From Bacillus subtilis subsp. subtilis (GTDB lineage Bacteria > Pseudomonadota > Gammaproteobacteria > Xanthomonadales > Xanthomonadaceae), in NCBI GenBank assembly GCA_021733645.1, contig JAHREJ010000030.1, positions 1-53,315 on the forward strand: a stretch of 53,315 nt of DNA, in the 5' to 3' direction. Positions 25,651 through 35,693 of the stretch are shown piece by piece. The stretch's first letter is position 1. The number at the start of each line of letters is the position of its first letter. A model generated the notes under the pieces. That model did not search any database, was not told the DNA's origin, and worked only from the letters and a program-made list of their open reading frames with translations. A program made the translations under genes and the position numbers.

Positions 25651-26763
25651 TCAATACAGCGGTTCCAGCGACGTGCAGGGCAGCGCCGGCAGCCCGTGCC
25701 CCGCCACGGCCGCGGCGATCAGCGCGTCGGCCTGTTCCACCTCGATGCCCTGGCGCGGGTACCAGTCCGGGTTGTAGTAGCTGTGCGCATAGCGCTCGCC
25801 GCTGTCGCACAGGATGGTCACGATCGACCCATTGCGGCCAGCCTGGCGCATCATCTCCGCCGCCTGCAGCACGCCGATGAAATTGGTGCCGGTGGACCCG
25901 CCCACGCGCCGCCCCAGCTGCCGGCTCACGTGGCGCATCGCGGCCAGGCTGAGCGCGTCGGGCACCTTGACCATCGCATCCACGCTGGTGGGGATGAAAC
26001 TGGATTCCACCCGCGGCCGGCCGATCCCCTCCACCCGCGAGCCGCCGCTGCAGGTCAGCTCGCGCCAGGGCTGGCCGGCCAGTGCCGCGCAGTACCCGTC
26101 GTAGAACACCGACACTTCCGGGTCCGCGCACAGGATGCGGGTGTCGTGCCGGCGGTAGCTGACGTAGCGCCCCAGCGTGGCCGCAGTGCCACCGGTACCC
26201 GGGCTGCACACGATCCATTCCGGCACCGGGTGCGGCTCTTCGGCCATCTGCTTGAAGATGGACTCGGCGATGTTGTTGTTGGCGCGCCAGTCGGTGGCGC
26301 GCTCGGCGTAGGTGAACTGGTCCATGAAGTGGCCACCGGTTTCACGGGCCAGCGTTTCCGAATCGCAGTTCAGGTCGCAGGCGCGTTCGACCAGGTGGCA
26401 ACGGCCGCCGTGGAATTCGATCGCGGCAATCTTTTCCGGCGAGGTCGTGGCCGGCATCACCGCGATGAACGGCAGGCCCAGCAGGCGGGCAAAGTACGCC
26501 TCGGACACCGCCGTGGAGCCACTGGAGGCCTCGATCACCGGCCGCCCCTCGCGCAGCCAGCCGTTGGCCAGCGCGTACAGGAACAACGAGCGCGCCAGAC
26601 GATGCTTGAGGCTGCCGGTGGGGTGGCTGGATTCGTCCTTGAAGTACAGGTCGATGCCGGCATGCCCGGGCAGATCCATCGGGATCAGGTGGGTATCGGC
26701 CGAACGGTTGAAATCGGCTTCGATCTTGCGGATGGCGGCAGCCACCCATTCACGCTGCGACAT
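25651..26763 (-). CDS. PLP-dependent cysteine synthase-family enzyme (Cds1-like)
   Basis: 370 residues, fold-type II PLP enzyme. The PLP lysine is K53 in [13 protein letters not shown]. The substrate loop [10 protein letters not shown] replaces the TSGNTG of true cysteine synthases. The phosphate-binding loop is [14 protein letters not shown]. Together these fit the Cds1 group, reported as L-cysteine desulfhydrases that release sulfide, rather than CysK. No CBS domain is attached. It is divergent from gloA by 110 bp. The reaction direction is inferred. Confidence 0.85.
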   Translation of the reverse strand: MSQREWVAAAIRKIEADFNRSADTHLIPMDLPGHAGIDLYFKDESSHPTGSLKHRLARSLFLYALANGWLREGRPVIEASSGSTAVSEAYFARLLGLPFIAVMPATTSPEKIAAIEFHGGRCHLVERACDLNCDSETLARETGGHFMDQFTYAERATDWRANNNIAESIFKQMAEEPHPVPEWIVCSPGTGGTAATLGRYVSYRRHDTRILCADPEVSVFYDGYCAALAGQPWRELTCSGGSRVEGIGRPRVESSFIPTSVDAMVKVPDALSLAAMRHVSRQLGRRVGGSTGTNFIGVLQAAEMMRQAGRNGSIVTILCDSGERYAHSYYNPDWYPRQGIEVEQADALIAAAVAGHGLPALPCTSLEPLY

Positions 26764-26873
26764 GGCCAGGACTGTGCAAGGAGACGCAGCATTCTACGTC
26801 GCCTTGCAGCGCCACCGCTAAAATGGGGGCCAATGGCCGTGAACCCACGGCCCCCGCTGCCCCAGGACCCCCC

Positions 26874-27401
26874 ATGAGCCTTGCCTCCCTGCAGTCCCAG
26901 CCCGGCGTTGCCGCGCAGCCGCCGGCCGAAACCACCGGATTCGTGTTCAACCACACCATGCTGCGCGTGAAGGACGCCGCGGCCTCGCTGGATTTCTACA
27001 CCCGCGTGCTTGGATTCCGCCTGATCGACCAGCGCGACTTCGCCGATGCGCAGTTCAGCCTGTACTTCCTGGCCCTGCTGCCGGAAGGTACGCAGATCCC
27101 GGCCGGCGACGACGCGCGCCGGGTGTGGATGGCCGGCATCCCCGGCGTGCTGGAACTGACCCACAACCACGGTACCGAGACCCGGGAAGGCCCGGTCTAC
27201 CACGACGGCAACAGCGACCCGCGCGGCTTCGGCCACATCTGCGTGTCGGTGCCGGATATCCAGGCGGCCTGCCAGCGCTTTGACACCCTTCAGGTGCCTT
27301 ACCAGAAGCGCCTGGAGGACGGCCGCATGAAGCACCTGGCCTTCATCAAGGACCCGGACGGCTACTGGGTGGAGATCATCTCCAATACCCCGATCGCCTG
27401 A
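26874..27401 (+). CDS. gloA: lactoylglutathione lyase (glyoxalase I)
   Basis: Isomerises the methylglyoxal-glutathione hemithioacetal to S-lactoylglutathione. 175 residues from MSLASLQSQPGV. Two VOC beta-alpha-beta modules are visible: FNHTMLRVKDAAASLDFYTRVLG (metal His) and RGFGHICVSVPDIQAACQRF (second His). The metal Glu residues lie in VLELTHNHGTE and DGYWVEIIS. The N-terminal 23-residue extension matches the longer eukaryote-like form found in xanthomonads. Confidence 0.93.
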   Translation: MSLASLQSQPGVAAQPPAETTGFVFNHTMLRVKDAAASLDFYTRVLGFRLIDQRDFADAQFSLYFLALLPEGTQIPAGDDARRVWMAGIPGVLELTHNHGTETREGPVYHDGNSDPRGFGHICVSVPDIQAACQRFDTLQVPYQKRLEDGRMKHLAFIKDPDGYWVEIISNTPIA

Positions 27402-27500
27402 ACATCGCACCCCAGCGTGGGGCGGTACGCTGCGCTGCGCCAATGCGGCCAGCCCGCCCCGGTGGTATACCTGCGCACCTGCCCAACCTGCGGAGTGCGC

Positions 27501-27935
27501 ATGGAAACCACGGAACTGTACCGGGGTCGCCTGATCGACCACCTGCAACTGGTGGTCAAGGATCTGGCCGCCAGCCGTCGCTTCTACCAGGCGGTGTTGG
27601 ACAGCATCGGCATCCCCATCGCCGGTGAAGGCGACACCTATTTCTGGGCCGACGAGCTGTTCGTTTCCACCGCCAGCAGCGAGGCCGCCGCCGGCCAGTT
27701 GACCGGACGCCACCATCTGGCCTTCCAGGCCCGCGACCGCGCCACGGTGGAGGCGTTCCACCTTGCCGCACTGGCCGCCGGCGGCAAGGACAACGGCGCC
27801 CCCGGCGAACGCCCGTACCACCCGGGCTACTACGCCGCGTTCGCGATCGATCCGGACGGCAACAACATCGAGGTGGTCTACCACGGCCCGGCCGACTACA
27901 GCGCCGATGCGGTGAAGGTGAGTTTTTCGCAGTAG
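27501..27935 (+). CDS. VOC-family protein
   Basis: 144 residues with GGAG 6 nt before the ATG. Vicinal oxygen chelate fold: LIDHLQLVVKDLAASRRFYQAVLDSIG, then GRHHLAFQARDRATVEAFH, and IDPDGNNIEVVYH at the end. The metal ligands His, His and Glu are in standard places. The substrate is unknown. It follows gloA by about 100 bp, and both genes carry the same fold. Confidence 0.88.
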   Translation: METTELYRGRLIDHLQLVVKDLAASRRFYQAVLDSIGIPIAGEGDTYFWADELFVSTASSEAAAGQLTGRHHLAFQARDRATVEAFHLAALAAGGKDNGAPGERPYHPGYYAAFAIDPDGNNIEVVYHGPADYSADAVKVSFSQ

Positions 27936-28094
27936 CCGGGCGTCGTCGCGCACGGCCGAACCGGCGCGCCGGCGCTCGTGCTTGTCTGCCGGCGCCAGCG
28001 GCACCGGGGCCAGGTCCATCCGCGGGCATGAACGCTTCAGCACCGCCCCTGGCCAGTCGCATGGGATGAGATTGGCTGACTCTAGCGTGGCGGT

Positions 28095-29369
28095 ATGGAA
28101 ACCATCCGCAAGCTCGCCATCCTCGCCGATGCCGCCAAATACGATGCCTCCTGCGCCTCCAGCGGCGCGGGAAAGCGGAACTCGGTCAAATCCGGTGGTA
28201 TCGGCAGCACCGAAGGCGCGGGTATCTGCCACAGCTACACCCCGGATGGACGGTGCGTATCGTTGCTGAAGATCCTGCTGACCAACTTCTGCATCTATGA
28301 CTGCGCCTATTGCGTGAACCGGGTATCAAGCAACGTCCAGCGGGCGCGCTTCAGCGTGGACGAGGTGGTCGCGCTGACCATGGATTTCTACAAGCGCAAC
28401 TACATCGAGGGCCTGTTCCTTTCCAGCGGCATCATCCGCAACGCCGACTACACGATGGAACGCATGGTGGAAGTGGCGCGGGTGCTGCGCCAGGAACATC
28501 GGTTCGCCGGATACATCCACCTGAAGACCATTCCCGAAGCCTCGCCGGAACTGCTGGCCGCCGCCGGGCGCTATGCCGATCGCCTGTCGATCAACATCGA
28601 ACTGCCCACTGAAGACGGACTGGCCAGTTACGCTCCGGAAAAGTCGATGCCCTCCATCCGTGGCGCGATGGGCGAGCTCAGCTGGCGGATCGAAGAGGCC
28701 AAGGAGGCGCGCAAGGCGACCGCTACCCTGCCGCTGGCCGACCCCGCCCCGCGCACCAGGAAACCGCGAGCGCCGCGCTTCGCACCGGCCGGGCAAAGCA
28801 CACAGATGATCGTCGGTGCCGACGGCGCGAGCGACCTGCAGATCCTGGGCGCGGCGGACAACCTGTATGGCAATTACCACATGCGCCGGGTTTATTATTC
28901 CGCGTTCAGCCCGATCCCCGACGCCAGCAAAGCGCTGCCGCTGCAAGCGCCGCCGCTGGCGCGCGAGCACCGGCTGTATCAGGCCGACTGGCTGCTGCGC
29001 TTTTACGGCTACGGGGTGGAAGAGATTACCGACACCACCCAGGGCGGCATGCTCGACCTGGACATCGATCCGAAAATGGCCTGGGCGATCCGGCACCCCG
29101 AGCGTTTTCCGGTGGACGTCAATACGGCACCGAAGGAACTGCTGTTGCGTATTCCCGGCTTGGGCGTGCGCAACGTCAAGCGCGTGTTGATGGCGCGCCG
29201 TCATGGCCGCCTGCGGGTGGCCGATGTGGCCCGGCTGCGCGCGCCGATGACCAAACTATTGCCGTTTGTCCAGCTGGCCGACCACCATCCGCGCAAGCAG
29301 CTGGATGATCCTGCCACCCTGCGCGCGCGATTGGCGCCGCCACCGAAGCAGGGTGCGTTGTTTGGATAG
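28095..29369 (+). CDS. putative DNA modification/repair radical SAM protein
   Basis: 424 residues. The radical SAM cluster is C66, C70 and C73 in NFCIYDCAYC. The N-terminus KLAILADAAKYDASC has two extra conserved cysteines. GAGICHSYTPDGRCVSLLKILLTN is the signature of this SplB-related family. After a central linker with basic and Pro-rich residues (about 220-245), the C-terminal part carries a helix-hairpin-helix (PKELLLRIPGLGVRNVKRVL) that fits DNA binding. Its stop overlaps the start of the UdgX gene. The chemistry is unproven. Confidence 0.88.
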   Translation: METIRKLAILADAAKYDASCASSGAGKRNSVKSGGIGSTEGAGICHSYTPDGRCVSLLKILLTNFCIYDCAYCVNRVSSNVQRARFSVDEVVALTMDFYKRNYIEGLFLSSGIIRNADYTMERMVEVARVLRQEHRFAGYIHLKTIPEASPELLAAAGRYADRLSINIELPTEDGLASYAPEKSMPSIRGAMGELSWRIEEAKEARKATATLPLADPAPRTRKPRAPRFAPAGQSTQMIVGADGASDLQILGAADNLYGNYHMRRVYYSAFSPIPDASKALPLQAPPLAREHRLYQADWLLRFYGYGVEEITDTTQGGMLDLDIDPKMAWAIRHPERFPVDVNTAPKELLLRIPGLGVRNVKRVLMARRHGRLRVADVARLRAPMTKLLPFVQLADHHPRKQLDDPATLRARLAPPPKQGALFG

Positions 29370-30822
29370 CCCGGCACGTACGGACCTGCAGCGCTGGAGC
29401 GCGCGGGTGGACCCGGCGTGGTCGATGGACGCATGGCGCGCGGTAGCGCGGGCGGCGTTGCAGCGAGAGGTGACACCGCCCCAGCTGGACTGGCTCGATG
29501 CCGGCGACGGCTCGCTGCTGGATGCCCCTTCGGTGCTGGATGCGCCGCTACCGGCGGCGCCCACGCCGACGCAGGCAGCGGTACCCCGTGACTTTCTCGA
29601 ACTGGCCGCCACCTGCCTGTGCCACCGCGAACCGCAGCGGCTGGCGCTGCTGTACCGCATGCTGTGGCGGATCACCCGTGGCGAGCGCCGCCTGCTGACC
29701 AACCCGGCCGACCCCGACGTGGTGCGCGCCATGGACCTGGCGCAGGCAGTACGTCGCGATTCGCACAAAATGAAGGCCTTCGTGCGCTTCCGGGAAGTAC
29801 CCGGCGAGCAAGAGGCGTTCATTGCCTGGTTCGAGCCAGACCACCACATCGTGGACCGGGTGGCACCCTTCTTCGCGCGTCGCTTCGCCGGCATGCGGTG
29901 GGCGATTCTGACCCCGTCGCGCAGCGCACGATGGGATGGCAGCACGCTGTCATTCGGCCTCGGCGGCAGCCAGGAGCAGGCGCCGCGCGAGGACGCGCGC
30001 GAAGAACTGTGGCGCACTTACTACGCCAACATCTTCAACCCGGCCCGGCTCAACACACGCATGATGCGGCAGGAAATGCCCGCCAGATACTGGAAACACC
30101 TGCCTGAAGCAACACTGTTGCCGACGCTGGTACGCGACGCCGGCGACCGCGTGCAGGAGATGCACGACCGCCAGGCCCAGGCCCCGCGCCGACGCATCCC
30201 GCAGGCCGTTGCAGCACCCGCCACAGTGCCGCCCGCGCCGACTACCCTGGACGGGTTGCGCGATGCCGCGTCGGCCTGCCGCCGCTGTGCATTGTGGGAA
30301 CCGGCCACCCGGACCGTGTTCGGCCAAGGGCCACCGGACGCCAAGGTGATGCTGGTCGGCGAACAGCCCGGCGATGCCGAAGACCTCAGCGGCCACCCGT
30401 TCGTCGGTCCTGCCGGGCAGCTGCTGGACCGCGTGCTGTGCGAGCTTGGCATTGATCGCAGCACGCTCTACCTGACCAATGCGGTCAAGCACTTCCGCTT
30501 CGAGCGGCGCGGCAAGCGGCGCATCCACAACACGCCGCAGATCACCCACATCAACGCCTGCCGACCGTGGCTGATGGGCGAAATCGAAAACGTGCGGCCG
30601 CAGGTGATCGTGTGCCTGGGCGCGAGCGCGGCAGCGGCGGTGTTCGGCGCCGGCTTCAAACTGAGGGACAGCCGCGGCCGCTGGCAGTCACTGGAAGACG
30701 GCACGCGTGCGTTGGCCACGGTGCATCCGGCGTGGGTGCTGCGGCAGCCTGCGGGTGAGGCGCGGGAGGCAGCGTATCGACGGCTGGTGGAAGATCTGCG
30801 GCGATTGAACGACGGTGGGTAA
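29362..30822 (+). CDS. DUF4130 / UdgX fusion: uracil-DNA binding glycosylase
   Basis: 486 residues if started at the TTG at 29362, which overlaps the upstream stop by 8 bp. The ATG at 29425 would cut into the conserved N-terminus. Residues 1-260 form the DUF4130 part (KMKAFVRFREV, FEPDHHIVDRVAPFFARRF). From about 295 a family 4-like uracil-DNA glycosylase begins, with CRRC at 306-309, GEQPGDAEDLSGHPFVGPAG, cysteines 400 and 418 for an Fe-S cluster, and HPAWVLR. KRRIH at 385-389 is the UdgX loop whose His (H389) forms a covalent bond with uracil-containing DNA in the characterised mycobacterial enzyme. Likely one operon with the radical SAM gene. Confidence 0.9.
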   Translation: MDSPARTDLQRWSARVDPAWSMDAWRAVARAALQREVTPPQLDWLDAGDGSLLDAPSVLDAPLPAAPTPTQAAVPRDFLELAATCLCHREPQRLALLYRMLWRITRGERRLLTNPADPDVVRAMDLAQAVRRDSHKMKAFVRFREVPGEQEAFIAWFEPDHHIVDRVAPFFARRFAGMRWAILTPSRSARWDGSTLSFGLGGSQEQAPREDAREELWRTYYANIFNPARLNTRMMRQEMPARYWKHLPEATLLPTLVRDAGDRVQEMHDRQAQAPRRRIPQAVAAPATVPPAPTTLDGLRDAASACRRCALWEPATRTVFGQGPPDAKVMLVGEQPGDAEDLSGHPFVGPAGQLLDRVLCELGIDRSTLYLTNAVKHFRFERRGKRRIHNTPQITHINACRPWLMGEIENVRPQVIVCLGASAAAAVFGAGFKLRDSRGRWQSLEDGTRALATVHPAWVLRQPAGEAREAAYRRLVEDLRRLNDGG

Positions 30823-30854
30823 TCCCACTGTCTCCGTCGTCGGGACGGGCGCTG

Positions 30855-32774
30855 TCAGCGACTGAAGCGCCTGCACAGGATGTCCTCATCACGCCGAACC
30901 TGCAGCGGTGCCAACAGTTGGACAATGTGCCCCCGATCGCTCGTGGGAAGGTCCGGCGCGTACCTCAGCACTTCCATGAGCCCACGCAAAGCAAAGTCCA
31001 TCGCAGGATAGTGGACGGCCGAGGCAAGGCTGCCGGCCTTGCGCCGAATGGACTGCGACAGGTCCCCCGTTCCCTGTAGCCCCAGGCTCCCCCGCAGATA
31101 GGATTCGGTGGGCAGGCTGGCGAAGGGAAGCACGCAATCGATGCACTCCAGTACATTGCGCATGCAGCCCGAACCCAGTGGAACATCGGATTGCTGGCAT
31201 GTGGCGTGGGACTGAAGCAGGCCGACATACGCGAACAATGCCTCGATGCTGGCCGCTGGCACGGCAGTAGTCATCCCGTCGCGCGCGCGTGACCACACCA
31301 GCTCGCCGATGGGAGGCAAGGCAAACTGCGCGCGCCTGGAAGGCCACGTCCACCACCTCGTCGGCGTTCGCGCCGCCTCGCTGCGTTCCAACCAGCGCAC
31401 CACTTCGGGGATCATCTGATCCAGGAGCCAGTCATGGGTATAGCGGGCGTCCCACTGGCCGCGTGCCGAACAAGGCGTGGCCGGGTTGGCCGGGCTCCAG
31501 CCGACGACCACGTTGCCTGGCTGCCCCATCCACATCGTGCCCTCGGAGTAAGCGTAAAGGATGGCGTGGTAGCCCCGGTCAAAGCGCTCGCCATCGCTGC
31601 GGCTGTACATTTTCAGACAGGCAGGCGCCGTATCAAACATATGCCAAGCCCCGTTTCCCTGCTCAATGTCGTGTGCGCGCGCGAAATCCAGCATGCGTTG
31701 CCAGAACCACGGGCGAACCGACAGCAGCCCGATCGCCGTGGGGTGATGCTCGATCGGTTCAAAATCAAGCGAGCGCCACGTCGAGACCTGCTTCAGACAC
31801 GCGCCGTGGATCTGGTACCAGGCACGTTCGAGGATCCAATCCAGGTCGGCCACCTCTGCGGCCTCCAGGGTAAGCCGCACGCGGCCCCCCATCAGCAGGA
31901 ACGCACCCTTTCTTATCGCGTGAGCGACAGCGTAAGGCCGGTCCATCGAGGCGTCTGCATGTACCCTCCACTGCGACCACTCGATCAGCTCCCGGGCGGA
32001 CAACGCCATCGAAATCCCCGAAACATCCGCACGTGCAAATGACACCGCCGCAGAGAGGTTTCTATCCATAGCCCCGGGTAGATGGATCGAACACGCAATA
32101 CTGCGATTGTACAGACTCACCGATTGCTCATGGCGCGCCTCTTCACGCACGGCGAATGCACTGCCCTGCGGATCCGGCAGGGATGGGGCGGGGGGAACGC
32201 AGAAGCCATTGGCCACTGTTTCGCCGTACAGCTCTGCCACGATGCGCCAATGGTCACGCAGCATGTCATCCAGCGCCGCGCGATCCCAAAGATGAGGGTG
32301 GATACGAAGCGCCAACAGCTGTTTTTCGCACTGCGCCCATTCATCCAACAACGCAGTTTCGTCGGAAACGGCGTAGGTCGTGCACAGATGAAAACTGGAT
32401 GCCGTGGACGCATGCTTACCGCCCAGGAAACGGCTCACCCAGTCAGACAAGGTGCCATCGCGGATACCGGCCACCCGTTTGGCTTCATAGCAGGCCCAGC
32501 GACCTGAATCGGGATCCAGGCACTGCACGTCGATGCCCGATTGGGTCGAGCCGGACTTGCCATAGCGGCGTGCGCGCAGCTTGACCCCCGGCCTGGCGTT
32601 GGCCAGGCGGACCACCAGCTTCTCGAAATTGTCAGGGGTGATGTCGTGAAGAGGAAGCCGATCGCTTTTAGGTTGCGCCACCGGTTCCGGCTGGCGTTGC
32701 ATCGGCTCGCGCAGATCGTCCAGCGCAACCTCTTCCCCCGCGTCCACCCTGTCGCTGCTCCGGCTCACCGGCAT
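30855..32774 (-). CDS. large PD-(D/E)xK nuclease-like protein of unknown function
   Basis: 639 residues. Residues about 42-190 look like a restriction-endonuclease fold: DNFEKLVVRL (E51), GKSGSTQSGIDVQ with D82, and YEAKR with E97 and K99. These are followed by the FHLCTTYAVSDET strand and the HLWDRAALDDMLRDHW segment seen next to such nuclease domains in defence proteins. Residues about 200-639 match no family I know, and contain many Trp residues and no NTPase motif. The start is not decided by a good Shine-Dalgarno. It is convergent with the UdgX gene. Base composition is a little lower in GC than neighbours, suggesting transfer. A defence role is inference. Confidence 0.78.
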   Translation of the reverse strand: MPVSRSSDRVDAGEEVALDDLREPMQRQPEPVAQPKSDRLPLHDITPDNFEKLVVRLANARPGVKLRARRYGKSGSTQSGIDVQCLDPDSGRWACYEAKRVAGIRDGTLSDWVSRFLGGKHASTASSFHLCTTYAVSDETALLDEWAQCEKQLLALRIHPHLWDRAALDDMLRDHWRIVAELYGETVANGFCVPPAPSLPDPQGSAFAVREEARHEQSVSLYNRSIACSIHLPGAMDRNLSAAVSFARADVSGISMALSARELIEWSQWRVHADASMDRPYAVAHAIRKGAFLLMGGRVRLTLEAAEVADLDWILERAWYQIHGACLKQVSTWRSLDFEPIEHHPTAIGLLSVRPWFWQRMLDFARAHDIEQGNGAWHMFDTAPACLKMYSRSDGERFDRGYHAILYAYSEGTMWMGQPGNVVVGWSPANPATPCSARGQWDARYTHDWLLDQMIPEVVRWLERSEAARTPTRWWTWPSRRAQFALPPIGELVWSRARDGMTTAVPAASIEALFAYVGLLQSHATCQQSDVPLGSGCMRNVLECIDCVLPFASLPTESYLRGSLGLQGTGDLSQSIRRKAGSLASAVHYPAMDFALRGLMEVLRYAPDLPTSDRGHIVQLLAPLQVRRDEDILCRRFSR

Positions 32775-32908
32775 CCCCTGTTCAATTCTCCTTGAACACG
32801 AGCATCCTGCATGCGCGGAGCGGAATCAATACGCCGCTGGAGCGCATTGGCCCAGCGCGGAACAGGCCGGGCCTGACATCGGCAACCGGCACTGTCCGTG
32901 CGAGACCC

Positions 32909-33340
32909 TCAGTGCGCGGCCATGTAGATGTCCTGCAACACCGCCTTCTCCAGCTCCAGCTCGCTGAGCAGGTTCTTGACGATATCGCCCAGGCTCAGGA
33001 TGCCGACCAGCTTGGCGTCCTCGGTCACCATCAGGTGGCGGTGGCGCGAGTAGGTCATCAGCGCCATCGCCTGCTTCAACGTTGCATCCGGCGCGATGCC
33101 TTCCAGGCCTGCCGACGGCAAGCTGGCAATGACCCGCCGACCGGCCTGCGGGCCGTCGTCGGCCAAGCTGCGCACAATGTCCTTCTCGGAGATGATCCGT
33201 ACCGGGGCATCGTCCTTCATCACCACCAGGGCGGCGATCTTGTGCGCGCTCATCTTGTGCGCGGCAGCACCGATCGTGTCGTCCACATCGATGGTCACGA
33301 TGGCGTCTTTCTTGGATTGCAGGAGTTCGCGGACGTTCAT
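32909..33340 (-). CDS. CBS-domain protein
   Basis: 143 residues made of two CBS motifs (about 5-60 and 75-135). The first has DDTIGAAAHKMSAHKIAALVVM and RIISEKDIVRSL; the second has DATLKQAMALMTYSRHRHLMV and LVGILSLGDIVKNLL. Such stand-alone pairs bind adenosyl nucleotides and regulate partners. The partner here is unknown. AGGAA lies about 6 nt before the ATG. Confidence 0.9.
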   Translation of the reverse strand: MNVRELLQSKKDAIVTIDVDDTIGAAAHKMSAHKIAALVVMKDDAPVRIISEKDIVRSLADDGPQAGRRVIASLPSAGLEGIAPDATLKQAMALMTYSRHRHLMVTEDAKLVGILSLGDIVKNLLSELELEKAVLQDIYMAAH

Positions 33341-33591
33341 TCTTGTTTCCTGTTACAGGTTACTGAAGTCGAGAGATGCGCCTGGTTGCAGCGAGGGTGG
33401 CAGCACGGCGTGCGCCCGGCCCCCGGTCATTGGATTCTACGGCCGCAGCTTGGCCCAGGAGTTTGCAAATCTGGGACAGATCGTCGTCTGAAACGGCTGA
33501 CAACCCGAGAATGGCACCGCGACTGAAACCGTCGCTGAATACCGCTGCCGGCCACGACTAAAGTTCCAGTGCCAGCGGCCGGTGGCGCACG
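33341..33591. other. spacer upstream of the CBS gene
   Basis: Together with the glmS terminator, it fills 307 bp between the CBS gene start and the glmS stop. It should contain the CBS promoter on the minus strand, but I see no convincing -35/-10 pair. It has no palindromes of the REP type and no supported ORF. Confidence 0.5.
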
Positions 33592-33616
33592 AAAAAGGGG
33601 CCTTGCGGCCCCCTTT
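33592..33616 (-). terminator. intrinsic terminator of glmS
   Basis: Minus strand: GGGGCC, loop GCAA, GGCCCC, then TTTTT. It lies 32 bp beyond the glmS stop. Confidence 0.9.
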
Positions 33617-33647
33617 ACGTATCAACATCGTCGCAATGGTGGGCGAC

Positions 33648-35489
<1,842 letters not shown>

Positions 35490-35568
35490 AGTTTCTGATC
35501 CCTGCCGTTGAGGCCTGCATTCTAGCGTGGCGTCCGTGCCGGCTTGGCCCCTGCCGGCTTAACGAAAG

Positions 35569-35607
35569 TGTCCGGCGCGCTGTCCGCGGACACCCGGACA
35601 GTCCGGG
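35569..35607. promoter_or_regulatory. clustered TGTCCG/CGGACA dyads, candidate enhancer site
   Basis: TGTCCGG at 35569-35575, a perfect palindrome TGTCCGCGGACA at 35581-35592, CCGGACA at 35594-35600, then GTCCGGG. The cluster lies about 40-80 bp upstream of the sigma-54 element. It is a good candidate for binding the NtrC-type regulator encoded in the same operon. Confidence 0.7.
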
Positions 35608-35645
35608 CGCCGTTGCAACCCATTGATTTTACTGAGCTGAAAGTT

Positions 35646-35661
35646 GGCACGAAGTCTGCTT
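35646..35661 (+). promoter_or_regulatory. sigma-54 promoter of the efflux operon
   Basis: TGGCACGAAGTCTGCT: the -24 half TGGCACG is perfect, the GG and GC are separated by exactly 10 bp, and the -12 half CTGCT differs from TTGCT at one position. Transcription would start near 35672, about 20 bp before the first start codon. Confidence 0.85.
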
Positions 35662-35693
35662 TGTAACAGGCACCCCAACTGCGAACGAGCCCG

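Noticed and set aside
33376..33561. small open frame in the spacer between glmS and the CBS gene
   Set aside because: No ribosome binding site, no recognisable features, and ordinary for GC-rich intergenic DNA.
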